NCBI RefSeq assembly: GCF_024124375.1
Contig: NZ_JAMXRZ010000028.1
Location: forward strand, 1-39,628
DNA length: 39,628 nt
Reading direction: 5' to 3'
Origin: Klenkia sp. PcliD-1-E
GTDB taxonomy: Bacteria > Actinomycetota > Actinomycetes > Mycobacteriales > Geodermatophilaceae
In this document: positions 8,179 through 17,414 of the stretch, in pieces
Position numbering within the stretch: position 1 is the first letter of the stretch
How the letters are laid out: each line of letters begins with the position of its first letter
Notes under the pieces: model-generated
The model's database searches: none
What the model was told of the DNA's origin: nothing
The model's input: only the letters and a program-made list of their open reading frames with translations
Program-made: the position numbers and the translations under genes

Positions 8179-9076
8179 ACATGCCGGCGGCGACCGTGGG
8201 CTGGCGGACGTCGGGCACCCGGGCGCGGATGGCGTCCTGCCGGTCGAACACCACGCTGCACACGCCGTAGGCGGCCGCCTCCGACAGCTCCGGCGCCGCG
8301 AGCAGGTAGGTCTTGACCGCGACCGTCCGCACCGCCTCGGGCAGCCCGTAGGGCCCGGCGGGCAGCGGTCCGGCGACGTACTGCGGGCCGTGGGCCTCGA
8401 CCAGCGGGCCCACCAGGTCACCGAGGTCCAGGGCGCGCAGGGGCAGCTGGGCCGCGAGCTGCACCAGGGCCGGCACGGGGAAGCCGCTGACGTAGGCCAG
8501 CGCGTCCACCGCGCCGGTGCGCAGCAGCTCCGCGCCGTCGGCCAGCGGTCCGCCCTCCAGCTCCACCTGGCCGCCGACGCCCACCGCCGCCAGGCACCGG
8601 TCGACCACCACCCGCCCGCCCGAGCCGGTCCCGCCGTCGGCCAGCCGCCGGCCCGCGAGGTCGGCGAGGGTGGCGACGGGGGAGTCCCGGGGGACGACCA
8701 CCTGCAGGAAGCTGTCGTAGAGCCGGGCCAGCCCGGTCGGGTCCAGCGGCGCGGTGAAGGGGTCGGCGCCGGCCAGCGCCAGCAGCGCGGTGTCACCCAG
8801 GGAGAAGGCGACGTCGGCCCGGCCGTCGGCCAGCGCCAGGTCGTTGTCCACCGACCCGGTGGTGGTCAGCACGTCGGCGGCGACCCCGGGCATGAGCAGG
8901 CCGGCCTCGGCCGCCAGCGCCGAGCCGTAGCGCTCGAACACCGCGCCGGGGGAACCGGTGGCGATCCGCAGCCGGCCGGTGGCGCCGTCGGCCGGGCCGG
9001 AGGACGAGCACCCCGGCAGCACGGCCGCGGCCCCGACGGCCAGCAGCCCACCCAGGAACCGACGCCGGCTGTGCAC
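8108..9076 (-). CDS. TAXI-family solute-binding lipoprotein, Tat-type signal
   Basis: A 322-residue extracytoplasmic binding protein of the TRAP-associated extracytoplasmic immunogenic family. The N-terminus has the twin-arginine motif SRRRFLGG and a lipobox ending LPGC, so it should be exported folded and lipid-anchored. The family strand RIATGSPGAVFERYGSALA follows, with later ADVAFSLGDTALLALAG. GTG 9076 is preferred over GTG 9100 because a TAGGCT -10-like hexamer (9089 to 9084) lies between them. No DctQM-type membrane subunit is in the window. It converges on and overlaps the sensor kinase, suggesting a ligand-sensing partnership. Confidence 0.87.
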   Translation of the reverse strand: MHSRRRFLGGLLAVGAAAVLPGCSSSGPADGATGRLRIATGSPGAVFERYGSALAAEAGLLMPGVAADVLTTTGSVDNDLALADGRADVAFSLGDTALLALAGADPFTAPLDPTGLARLYDSFLQVVVPRDSPVATLADLAGRRLADGGTGSGGRVVVDRCLAAVGVGGQVELEGGPLADGAELLRTGAVDALAYVSGFPVPALVQLAAQLPLRALDLGDLVGPLVEAHGPQYVAGPLPAGPYGLPEAVRTVAVKTYLLAAPELSEAAAYGVCSVVFDRQDAIRARVPDVRQPTVAAGMFTQPVPLHPGALRWFRDHDRRGG

Positions 9077-9083
9077 GTCCCCG

Positions 9084-9089
9084 AGCCTA
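9084..9089 (-). promoter_or_regulatory. Putative -10 element of the TAXI gene
   Basis: TAGGCT read on the minus strand, 7 bases upstream of GTG 9076, giving a leaderless or nearly leaderless transcript. The surrounding bases GCGTCCCTAGG recur upstream of ligM (25759-25764). Confidence 0.35.
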
Positions 9090-9120
9090 GGGACGCGCAC
9101 CGCTCTACGGTGGGGTCCTC

Positions 9121-9927
9121 ATGCCCGAAGGTGACACGATCTACCGGCTCGCCCGCCGGATGCAGCCGCTGGTGGGCACCCAGGTCGAGAGCAGCGACTT
9201 CCGCGTCCCCCGGTTCGCCACCGCCGACCTCACCGGCGCCCGCGTCCTGTCGCTGGTGCCGCGGGGCAAGCACATGCTCACCCGCTTCGACCACGCCGGG
9301 CGGGCGGTCACGCTGCACACCCACCTGGAGATGGACGGCGAGTGGAGCATCGTCGGCCACGGCAAGCTGCTGCCACGCCGGCTGATGGGCGACGCCCGGC
9401 TGGTGCTGGCCACCAGCGGTCCCACCGCCATCGGGCTGCGGCTGCCGGTGGTCGAGCTGCTGCCCACCGAGGCCGAGCACACCGTCGTCGGCCACCTGGG
9501 CCCCGACCTGCTCGACGACACCCGGCCGGCCACGGAGGTCATCGCGCAGGCCACGGCCAACCTGCAGGCCCGGCCCGACCGGCCGCTGGTGTCGGCGCTG
9601 CTGGACCAGCGGCTGGTGCTCGGCCTGGGCAACGTGTGGGTCAACGAGCTGGCGTTCCTGCGCGGCCACCTGCCCTTCACCCCGGTCGGCCAGGTCGACG
9701 TGGAGCCGCTGGTCAAGCTGGCGGTGCGGGCCATGCGCTTCGCCGTCCAGCCCGGTGGCCCCGGTCGGGTGACCACCGGCAACACCCGGCCCGGGGAGCG
9801 GTACTACGTCTACGGCCGCACCGGCGAGCCCTGCCGCCGCTGCGGGACCAGACTGGAGTTCAGCCCGGAGATCCCGAACGAGCCGGGGGTGCGGCACACC
9901 TGGTGGTGCCCGCGCTGCCAGACCTGA
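9121..9927 (+). CDS. Fpg/Nei-family DNA glycosylase (endonuclease VIII-like)
   Basis: A 268-residue base-excision-repair glycosylase/AP lyase. The mature N-terminus PEGD supplies the catalytic Pro and Glu, and TIYRLARRM is typical of the Nei rather than the Fpg (PELPEV) branch. The beta-hairpin Lys is in RGKHML, the helix-two-turn-helix contains LDQRLVLGLGNVWVNE, and the zinc finger has CRRC and CPRC pairs about 24 residues apart. It most resembles the actinobacterial Nei2 type. A TACGGT hexamer at 9106-9111 lies 9 bases before the ATG. It is divergent from the TAXI gene. Confidence 0.93.
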   Translation: MPEGDTIYRLARRMQPLVGTQVESSDFRVPRFATADLTGARVLSLVPRGKHMLTRFDHAGRAVTLHTHLEMDGEWSIVGHGKLLPRRLMGDARLVLATSGPTAIGLRLPVVELLPTEAEHTVVGHLGPDLLDDTRPATEVIAQATANLQARPDRPLVSALLDQRLVLGLGNVWVNELAFLRGHLPFTPVGQVDVEPLVKLAVRAMRFAVQPGGPGRVTTGNTRPGERYYVYGRTGEPCRRCGTRLEFSPEIPNEPGVRHTWWCPRCQT

Positions 9928-9931
9928 GCCG

Positions 9932-12215
<2,284 letters not shown>

Positions 12216-12216
<1 letters not shown>

Positions 12217-13097
12217 TGGCCGCCAAGAAGAACGCCTTCGCCGCCGTCGGCTGGGTCGTGGTGAAGCTGGCCGCCACGGTCGGCGTGCCCTACGCCAAGC
12301 GCACGGTGCGCGACCGCAAGCACCGAGCCGCACGCACCGAGCGGGCCCGTCCTCACCCCGAGGGCGGGCCCGCTCCGTCCTCAGCCGAGGCGGTCGAGGA
12401 TCCCGGCCAACCCGTGGAGGTCGCTGACGGTGTGCGCGGGCTGCGGCCCGGCGGGGTCGGTGCGGTGCCCGGGCCGGGCGACGCGGACGACGGCGATGCC
12501 GGCCTCCAGTGCGCCGCGGGTGTCGCGGGCCGACGCCGGCACGTGCACGTCGACGCCGGCCTCCACGGCCCGCCGGTAGAGCAGCGCGGCCGGCTTGTAG
12601 GCGCGCAGCCGCTCGCTGGTCAGCCGGTCGGCGTCGTCGACCAGCGGGGCCACCCGGGTGCGGGCGAGCAGGTCGTCGTCGACGTTGGACAGCACGCCGA
12701 CCCGGTGGGCCTCCCGCAGCCGGGGCAGGGCGTCGGAGACGTCGGGCCACAGCGGCCAGTCCGGCAGCGAGTCCAGCAGCGCACCCGCCGGGGCATCGGC
12801 GGCGTCCCAGCCCCGGGCCGCCCAGGTCGCGGCGAGCGCCGTCCGGCAGTGCTCGGCGAAGGGCGCCCAGTCGGTGCGGTCGCGCTGGGAGGCCTTGTTC
12901 CGGGTGTCCCAGTCGTCGTACAGCTCCCCGCCGTCGACGTCATGGCCCTGGTCGGCGGCCAGCGCCGCGAGCACGGGCGCCGCGCCGGTGCGGCTGTCGA
13001 CCAGCGCGCTGAACAGGTCGATCGTCACGAACACCCGGCGAGCCTGGCAGATCCCCCTCGTCGACCGTGCAGGAGCGCACCGCTGACGCGCCGGTGA
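12216..13097 (+). CDS. Small basic/hydrophobic ORF with no early stop
   Basis: The ATG overlaps the dgdA stop (TGATG), so translation could couple. The first 45 or so codons look protein-like: AAKKNAF, then a hydrophobic GWVVVKLAATVGVPYA stretch able to cross or lie on a membrane, then a strongly basic KRTVRDRKHRAARTERAR. After this the frame enters the 16-bp terminator hairpin at 12339-12375 without a stop and continues antisense through the whole HAD gene to 13097. The distal part is surely not a natural protein. Either the ORF is not translated, or a stop has been lost, or a frameshift is present. I do not recognise a family. Confidence 0.3.
12339..12375. terminator. Bidirectional terminator between dgdA side and HAD gene
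   Basis: A 16-bp stem (12339-12354 with 12360-12375, one G-U pair, otherwise perfect) with a 5-base loop ACCCC. It lies five bases beyond the HAD stop codon on the minus strand and about 120 bases after the dgdA stop, between converging genes. No U-run. Confidence 0.75.
12381..13034 (-). CDS. HAD-superfamily hydrolase, haloacid-dehalogenase type
   Basis: A 217-residue haloacid-dehalogenase-like hydrolase. Motif I is TIDLFSALVD: the nucleophile Asp is present, with Phe two residues on, but the G-T of the usual D-x-Y-G-T is S-A. Motif II is VLSNVDD, motif III the Lys of RAYKP, and motif IV ASARDTRGA keeps the Asp but replaces the Asn of SSNxxD. The lack of a second motif I Asp argues against a phosphatase and places it near type II dehalogenases, though the substituted Thr and Asn make true dehalogenase activity uncertain. 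The start is GTG 13034, just inside the large hairpin. Substrate unknown. Confidence 0.8.
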   Translation of the reverse strand: MFVTIDLFSALVDSRTGAAPVLAALAADQGHDVDGGELYDDWDTRNKASQRDRTDWAPFAEHCRTALAATWAARGWDAADAPAGALLDSLPDWPLWPDVSDALPRLREAHRVGVLSNVDDDLLARTRVAPLVDDADRLTSERLRAYKPAALLYRRAVEAGVDVHVPASARDTRGALEAGIAVVRVARPGHRTDPAGPQPAHTVSDLHGLAGILDRLG

Positions 13098-13138
13098 GCG
13101 GCGTGCCGGCGGTGCCGTCCTGCACGGTCAACGGGGGG
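13054..13138. repeat. Large 85-nt intergenic hairpin between divergent genes
   Basis: Symmetric about base 13096. The outer arm 13054-13061 pairs with 13131-13138, GACCGTGCAGGA at 13063-13074 pairs perfectly with 13118-13129, GCACCGC at 13077-13083 with 13109-13115, and an inner CGCCG/CGGCG closes the loop. Only a few mismatches interrupt about 32 bp. It lies 19 bases upstream of the HAD start and about 110 upstream of the CocE gene, so it is between divergent genes, where a terminator is not expected. Could be a mobile palindromic repeat, an operator or a leader structure. Confidence 0.7.
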
Positions 13139-13247
13139 CGCACGCGGGTCGAGACGGATGACGCTGGTGGGCGGTCACCCCCGGGGCGGAGCGTCCCGGG
13201 TGACCGGCGCGCCGAGCCGAGGCGGCCGGGTGCACCCGGAGGACGCC

Positions 13248-14909
13248 GTGACCGACCGCTACCTGTTCCGACCACCGCGCAGCACGCCGGAGTCCCGGGG
13301 CGGCCGGCCGCCAGAGCACCGCGTCGAGCACCGCCCGGGCATGGTCGTGGAGCGCGACGTCGCGGTCCCCTTCGGCGACGAGGGCCACGTGCTGTACGTC
13401 GACGTGTACCGGCCCGACACCGACGTGCCGGCCGCACCGCTGGTCAGCTGGTCGCCCTACGGCAAGCACAACCCGGCACCGATCGGCCAGATCTACCCCC
13501 GCGCCGGGGTCCGCCCGGAGTGGACGTCGGACCTGACCACCTTCGAGGCGCCCGACCCCGAGTACTGGGTGCCGCACGGCTACGCGATCGTGCTCGCCGA
13601 CGTCCCCGGCACCTGGTACTCGCAGGGCCGGGCCACCTACCACTCCCCAGAGGAGGCCGCCGCCTTCGCCGACCTGGTCGAGTGGGCCGGCACCCGGCCG
13701 TGGAGCGCCGGCAGGGTCGGCCTGTCGGGGGTGTCCTACCTGTCCAGCCTGCAGTGGTTCGTCGCCGCGCTGGACCCGCCGCACCTGGGCGCCATCAACC
13801 CGTGGGAGGGCTGGAACGACACCTACCGCGAGGTCGCCCGGCACGGCGGCATCCCGGAGACCTCCTTCTGGCCCTACATCTGGGAGCGCTGGGGGGCGAG
13901 CACCACCGAGGTGGAGGACCTCGAGGCCGAGACCGCCGCCCACCCCTGGTTCGACGACTTCTGGGCCAGCAAGACCCCCGACCTGGAGGCCGTGCGGGTG
14001 CCCGCCTACGTGGTGGCCAGCTGGGCCGACCACGGCCTGCACAGCCGCGGCACATTGGAGGGCTTCCGCCGCCTGGGGTCGGCGGAGAAGTGGCTGGACG
14101 TGCACGGCCGGAAGAAGTGGGCCTACTACTACGAGCCCGAGCTCGTCGAGCGGCAGCGCGCTTTCTTCGACCGGTACCTGCTGGGCCGCGGCCCGGGCCT
14201 GGACGACCAGCCCCCGGTGCGCGCCGAGGTCCGCGAGGCCTACGGGCAGGGCACCTGGCGCGACGCCCGGCAGTGGCCGCTGGAGGACGTCGAGCTGCGC
14301 CCCCTGCACCTGGACGCCGTCGACGGCTCGCTGTCCTGGAGCCCGCCCGACCGGGAGGGGACGGCGTCCTACGACGGGCTGGGCAGCGGGCTCGCCCCGC
14401 GCCGGGCCACCTTCGCGATCACCTTCGACGAGCCGGTGCAGCTGGTCGGCCACGTCCGCGCCGTGCTGCACCTGTCCGCGGAGACCGAGGACGCCGACGT
14501 CTTCCTCGCCCTGTTCAAGCTCGACGCGGCGGGGGAGCAGGTCGGGTTCGCGCACTACGGCCAGTTCGAGGACGGCCCGGTCGCGCTGGGCTGGCTGCGT
14601 GCCTCGCACCGGGAGCTGGACGAGGACCTCAGCACCGAGCACCTGCCGGTGCTGGCCCACCGCCGTGCCCTGCCGCTGGTGCCCGGCGAACCCACCCGGC
14701 TCGACGTCGAGGTCTGGCCCTCGGGCACCCGGTTCGCGGCGGGGGAGACGCTGCTGCTGGTCGTGCAGGGCACCGACGTCATGCGCTACCCCGAGCACCT
14801 GACCTACGCCCGGCACACCGACACGGTCAACGACGGCCGGCACACCGTGCACACCGGCGGAGCGCTTGGCTCGCACCTGCTCGTCCCCGTCCTGCCGGTG
14901 CAGGCATAG
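13248..14909 (+). CDS. CocE/NonD-family hydrolase
   Basis: A 553-residue serine hydrolase of the cocaine-esterase/X-Pro dipeptidyl-peptidase group. The N-terminal half is an alpha/beta hydrolase fold with DVYRP, the nucleophile elbow GLSGVSYLSS and the catalytic-Asp region SWADHGLHSRG. The C-terminal third is the jelly-roll domain (VGHVRAVLHLSAETEDADVF, ending in an HTG-type GG..HLLVPV segment). Start GTG 13248 follows GGAGG at 13238-13242 with 5-base spacing; the longer upstream frame lacks such a site. Esters or amides are the expected substrates, but which ones is unknown. It is followed by a terminator and then an ABC importer operon. Confidence 0.88.
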   Translation: MTDRYLFRPPRSTPESRGGRPPEHRVEHRPGMVVERDVAVPFGDEGHVLYVDVYRPDTDVPAAPLVSWSPYGKHNPAPIGQIYPRAGVRPEWTSDLTTFEAPDPEYWVPHGYAIVLADVPGTWYSQGRATYHSPEEAAAFADLVEWAGTRPWSAGRVGLSGVSYLSSLQWFVAALDPPHLGAINPWEGWNDTYREVARHGGIPETSFWPYIWERWGASTTEVEDLEAETAAHPWFDDFWASKTPDLEAVRVPAYVVASWADHGLHSRGTLEGFRRLGSAEKWLDVHGRKKWAYYYEPELVERQRAFFDRYLLGRGPGLDDQPPVRAEVREAYGQGTWRDARQWPLEDVELRPLHLDAVDGSLSWSPPDREGTASYDGLGSGLAPRRATFAITFDEPVQLVGHVRAVLHLSAETEDADVFLALFKLDAAGEQVGFAHYGQFEDGPVALGWLRASHRELDEDLSTEHLPVLAHRRALPLVPGEPTRLDVEVWPSGTRFAAGETLLLVVQGTDVMRYPEHLTYARHTDTVNDGRHTVHTGGALGSHLLVPVLPVQA

Positions 14910-14916
14910 GACGGAT

Positions 14917-14958
14917 GTCGCTGTCGGTGCGCGCCAACCGGCCCGCACCGACGGCGAC
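14917..14958 (+). terminator. Terminator after the CocE gene
   Basis: A 15-bp stem, 14917-14931 with 14944-14958 (one G-U pair) and a 12-base loop, starting 7 bases after the stop codon. Confidence 0.7.
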
Positions 14959-14967
14959 AAAGCGGTG

Positions 14968-14996
14968 TTCCGGCTCACACCTGTGCTCCATAGCTT
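14968..14996 (+). promoter_or_regulatory. Putative promoter of the ABC importer operon
   Basis: TTCCGG at 14968-14973 and TAGCTT at 14991-14996 are separated by 17 bases, immediately after the CocE terminator and 34 bases before livG. The spacing is ideal; the -35 is a weak match. Confidence 0.4.
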
Positions 14997-15030
14997 TCCC
15001 TCAGCGGTCCACGACGGAGGGGGAGCACCG

Positions 15031-15825
15031 ATGGCGACGACGCCACCGGCAAAGCCGGGCCTGAGCGTGCGGGGGGTGTCCCTGCGCTTCGGCGGCATCA
15101 CCGTGCTCGACGACGTCTCCTTCGACGCACCGCGGGGGGAGATCCTCGGTCTGGTCGGGCCGAACGGGGCCGGCAAGACCTCGCTGTTCAACTGCATCAG
15201 CGGGCACTACCAGCCCACGGCGGGCTCGATCCTGGTCGGCGGCACCGAGACGGTGCGGACGCCGGCCTGGCGGATGGCCCGGCTCGGCCTGGCCCGCACG
15301 TTCCAGCACCCGGCACTGCGGCCGGACGCCACCGTGCTGGAGAACGTCATGCTCGGCGCGCACTCGTGGCTGCCCGGCGGCCCGGTGTCCTGGGCGCTGC
15401 GGCTGCCCACCACCCGCCGGCACGAGCGGCAGGCCCGCGACCGCGCGCTGGAGCTGCTGGAGCGCACCGGCCTGGGCTGGGCCGCGCACACCGTCGCCGA
15501 CGAGCTGTCCCACGGCTTGCACAAGGGCGTGGAGCTGTGCCGGGCGCTGCTGTCCCGGCCCTCGCTGCTGCTGCTCGACGAGCCCGCGGCCGGTCTCTCG
15601 CACGGCGAGGTCGAGGCCCTGATCAGCACCGTCCGCGAGGTGCGCGAGGAGTTCGACCTGACCGTCGTCGTCGTGGAGCACCACATGGGCCTGATCTCGG
15701 CGCTCACCGACCGCGTCGTCGTCCTCGACCACGGCGCCAAGCTCATGGAGGGCACCGCCGCGCAGGCCCAGTCCGACCCCCGGGTCGTGGAGGCCTACCT
15801 CGGCAAGGAGGTGGACGCGGCGTGA
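15031..15825 (+). CDS. livG: Branched-chain-type ABC importer, ATPase LivG-like
   Basis: A 264-residue ATP-binding subunit. Walker A is GPNGAGKTS, Walker B LLLLDEPAAGL, and the H-loop His is in VVVEHHM. The LivG-specific insertion before the signature (RHERQARDRALELLERTGLG) and the ending RVVEAYLGKE are both present. The signature reads LSHGLHKGVELCRAL; the usual Gln-Gln/Gln-Arg is replaced, which is slightly unusual. ATG 15031 follows GGAGGGGG. It overlaps livF by four bases. The importer family covers branched-chain amino acids, urea, short amides and aromatic acids, so liv symbols here mark subunit type and not substrate. Confidence 0.9.
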   Translation: MATTPPAKPGLSVRGVSLRFGGITVLDDVSFDAPRGEILGLVGPNGAGKTSLFNCISGHYQPTAGSILVGGTETVRTPAWRMARLGLARTFQHPALRPDATVLENVMLGAHSWLPGGPVSWALRLPTTRRHERQARDRALELLERTGLGWAAHTVADELSHGLHKGVELCRALLSRPSLLLLDEPAAGLSHGEVEALISTVREVREEFDLTVVVVEHHMGLISALTDRVVVLDHGAKLMEGTAAQAQSDPRVVEAYLGKEVDAA

Positions 15826-16532
15826 GCCTGCTGGAGCTGCAGGACGTGCGGGCCTCCTACGGCCAGGCCGACGTGCTGCACGGCATCACCCTGTCCCTGC
15901 CCGACCACGGCGCCACCGGCCTGCTCGGGGCCAACGGCGCAGGGAAGACGACCACGCTGCGGGCGATCAGCGGCATGGTGCGCACCACCGGCCGGATCCT
16001 GTTCGAGGGCCGGGACATCTCCGGTCTGGGGCCCGACCGCACCGCGGCGCTGGGGATCGCGCACGTGCCCGAGGGCCGCGGGACGCTCGGCCAGCTCACC
16101 GTCCGGGAGAACCTGCTGGTCGGTGCCTACCGCCGCAAGGACAAGGCGGCGATCTCGGCCGACCTGGACTACTGCCTGGACCTGTTCCCCAACCTGGCCG
16201 AACGGATCCGGTCCAACGCGGCGGCGCTGTCCGGCGGGGAGCAGCAGATGCTCGCCGTGGGCCGGGCCTTCATGGCCAAGCCCCGGGTGATGCTGCTCGA
16301 CGAGGCCTCCCTGGGCCTGGCGCCGAGCACCGCCCGGCGGGTCTACGACGCCGTCGTCCGGCTCCGGCGGGAGGCCCAGGTCGCGATGGTCGTGGTCGAG
16401 CAGAACGCCAACCTGGCGTTCTCGGTCGTCGACGACGCCACCGTCCTGGAGACCGGCCGCGTCGCCCTGCACGGCACCAGCTCCGAACTGCTCGGCATGG
16501 ACGCCGTCCGCCGCGCCTACCTGGGGGGTTGA
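15822..16532 (+). CDS. livF: Branched-chain-type ABC importer, ATPase LivF-like
   Basis: A 236-residue ATP-binding subunit. Walker A is GANGAGKTTT, the Q-loop region contains HVPEGRGTLGQLTVREN as in LivF proteins, the signature is LSGGEQQMLAVGRA, and Walker B is VMLLDEASLGLAP. The switch position reads VVEQN, the normal LivF variant without His. The start GTG 15822 overlaps the livG stop (GTGA), and its stop lies directly before the livH ATG. It forms the nucleotide-binding heterodimer with LivG. Confidence 0.92.
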   Translation: MSLLELQDVRASYGQADVLHGITLSLPDHGATGLLGANGAGKTTTLRAISGMVRTTGRILFEGRDISGLGPDRTAALGIAHVPEGRGTLGQLTVRENLLVGAYRRKDKAAISADLDYCLDLFPNLAERIRSNAAALSGGEQQMLAVGRAFMAKPRVMLLDEASLGLAPSTARRVYDAVVRLRREAQVAMVVVEQNANLAFSVVDDATVLETGRVALHGTSSELLGMDAVRRAYLGG

Positions 16533-17414
16533 ATGTCCTACTTCGTCCAAGTGGTGGTCGACGGGCTGTCCAACGGGGCCATCTACGCGGCCCTGGCCCT
16601 GGCCATCGTGCTCGTCTACCGCGCCACCGGGCTGATCAACTTCGCGCAGGGCGGCATGGCCGTCGCGGCCACCTTCGTCGCCTACGCCCTGGTGCGGGCC
16701 GGCGTGCCGGTGCTGGTCGCCCTGCTGGCCGCCGTGGTCGCCGGTTTCGTGCTGGGCGCCGTGCTGGAGCGCGGGGTGATGCGGCACTTCGAGCGCGGCG
16801 AGCCCGACACCGCCATCGTCGCCACCATCGCGCTGCTGCTGCTGCTCACCGGCGGGTCGGCGTTCTTCTTCGGCTACGAGCCGCACCCCTTCCCCTCGCT
16901 GTTCCCCAACCGCACCTTCGAGGTGCTGGGGGTGTTCATCAGCCTGCGGTCGATCGGCACGATCGTCGTCCTGCTCGCCGTGATGGCCGGGCTGCAGCTG
17001 CTGTTCCGCTCGACCAAGCTCGGTCTGGCGATGCGGGCGGTGGCCGACAACCCGCAGTCCTCCGCGCTGTCGGCGCTGCCGGTGAGCCGGTTGCTCATGG
17101 TCGGCTGGGGCCTGGCCGCCGCGCTCGGCGCGATCGGCGGGGTGCTGGTCGCCCCGCAGCTGTTCATCAGCCCCGGGATGCTGGACTTCGTCCTGGTCTA
17201 CGCGCTGGCCGCGGCGATCCTGGGCGGCCTGGACTCCCCGGTCGGCGCGGTCGTGGCCGCCGGGTTCATCGGCGTCGCCGAGGCCCTCGCCGGTGCCTAC
17301 CTGGACGTCGTCGGCGACGACCTGAAGATCGCCGTCCCGTTCGTCGCGGTGATGGTCATCCTCGTGCTGCGGCCGCAGGGCCTGTTCGGCACGAAGACGA
17401 CGGTGCGCGTCTGA
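16533..17414 (+). CDS. livH: Branched-chain-type ABC importer, permease LivH-like
   Basis: A 293-residue inner-membrane permease with about eight hydrophobic segments. The N-terminus VVDGLSNGAIYAALALAI and the following GLINFAQGGMA are family hallmarks. The cytoplasmic coupling helix with LGLAMRAVADNPQSSAL precedes a late AAAILGGLDSPVGAVVAA segment and the terminal LRPQGLFG. ATG 16533 immediately follows the livF TGA, and its own stop overlaps the livM ATG (TGATG), so the four genes are one translationally coupled unit. Confidence 0.93.
   Translation: MSYFVQVVVDGLSNGAIYAALALAIVLVYRATGLINFAQGGMAVAATFVAYALVRAGVPVLVALLAAVVAGFVLGAVLERGVMRHFERGEPDTAIVATIALLLLLTGGSAFFFGYEPHPFPSLFPNRTFEVLGVFISLRSIGTIVVLLAVMAGLQLLFRSTKLGLAMRAVADNPQSSALSALPVSRLLMVGWGLAAALGAIGGVLVAPQLFISPGMLDFVLVYALAAAILGGLDSPVGAVVAAGFIGVAEALAGAYLDVVGDDLKIAVPFVAVMVILVLRPQGLFGTKTTVRV

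Noticed and set aside
9077-9100. GTG 9100 as start of the TAXI gene
   Set aside because: It would place the start upstream of the probable -10 hexamer and add eight residues before a complete twin-arginine signal.
13128-15197. 689-residue minus-strand frame opposite the CocE hydrolase
   Set aside because: Composition (Val/Gly/Gln/His/Arg) is that of an antisense shadow with no domain.
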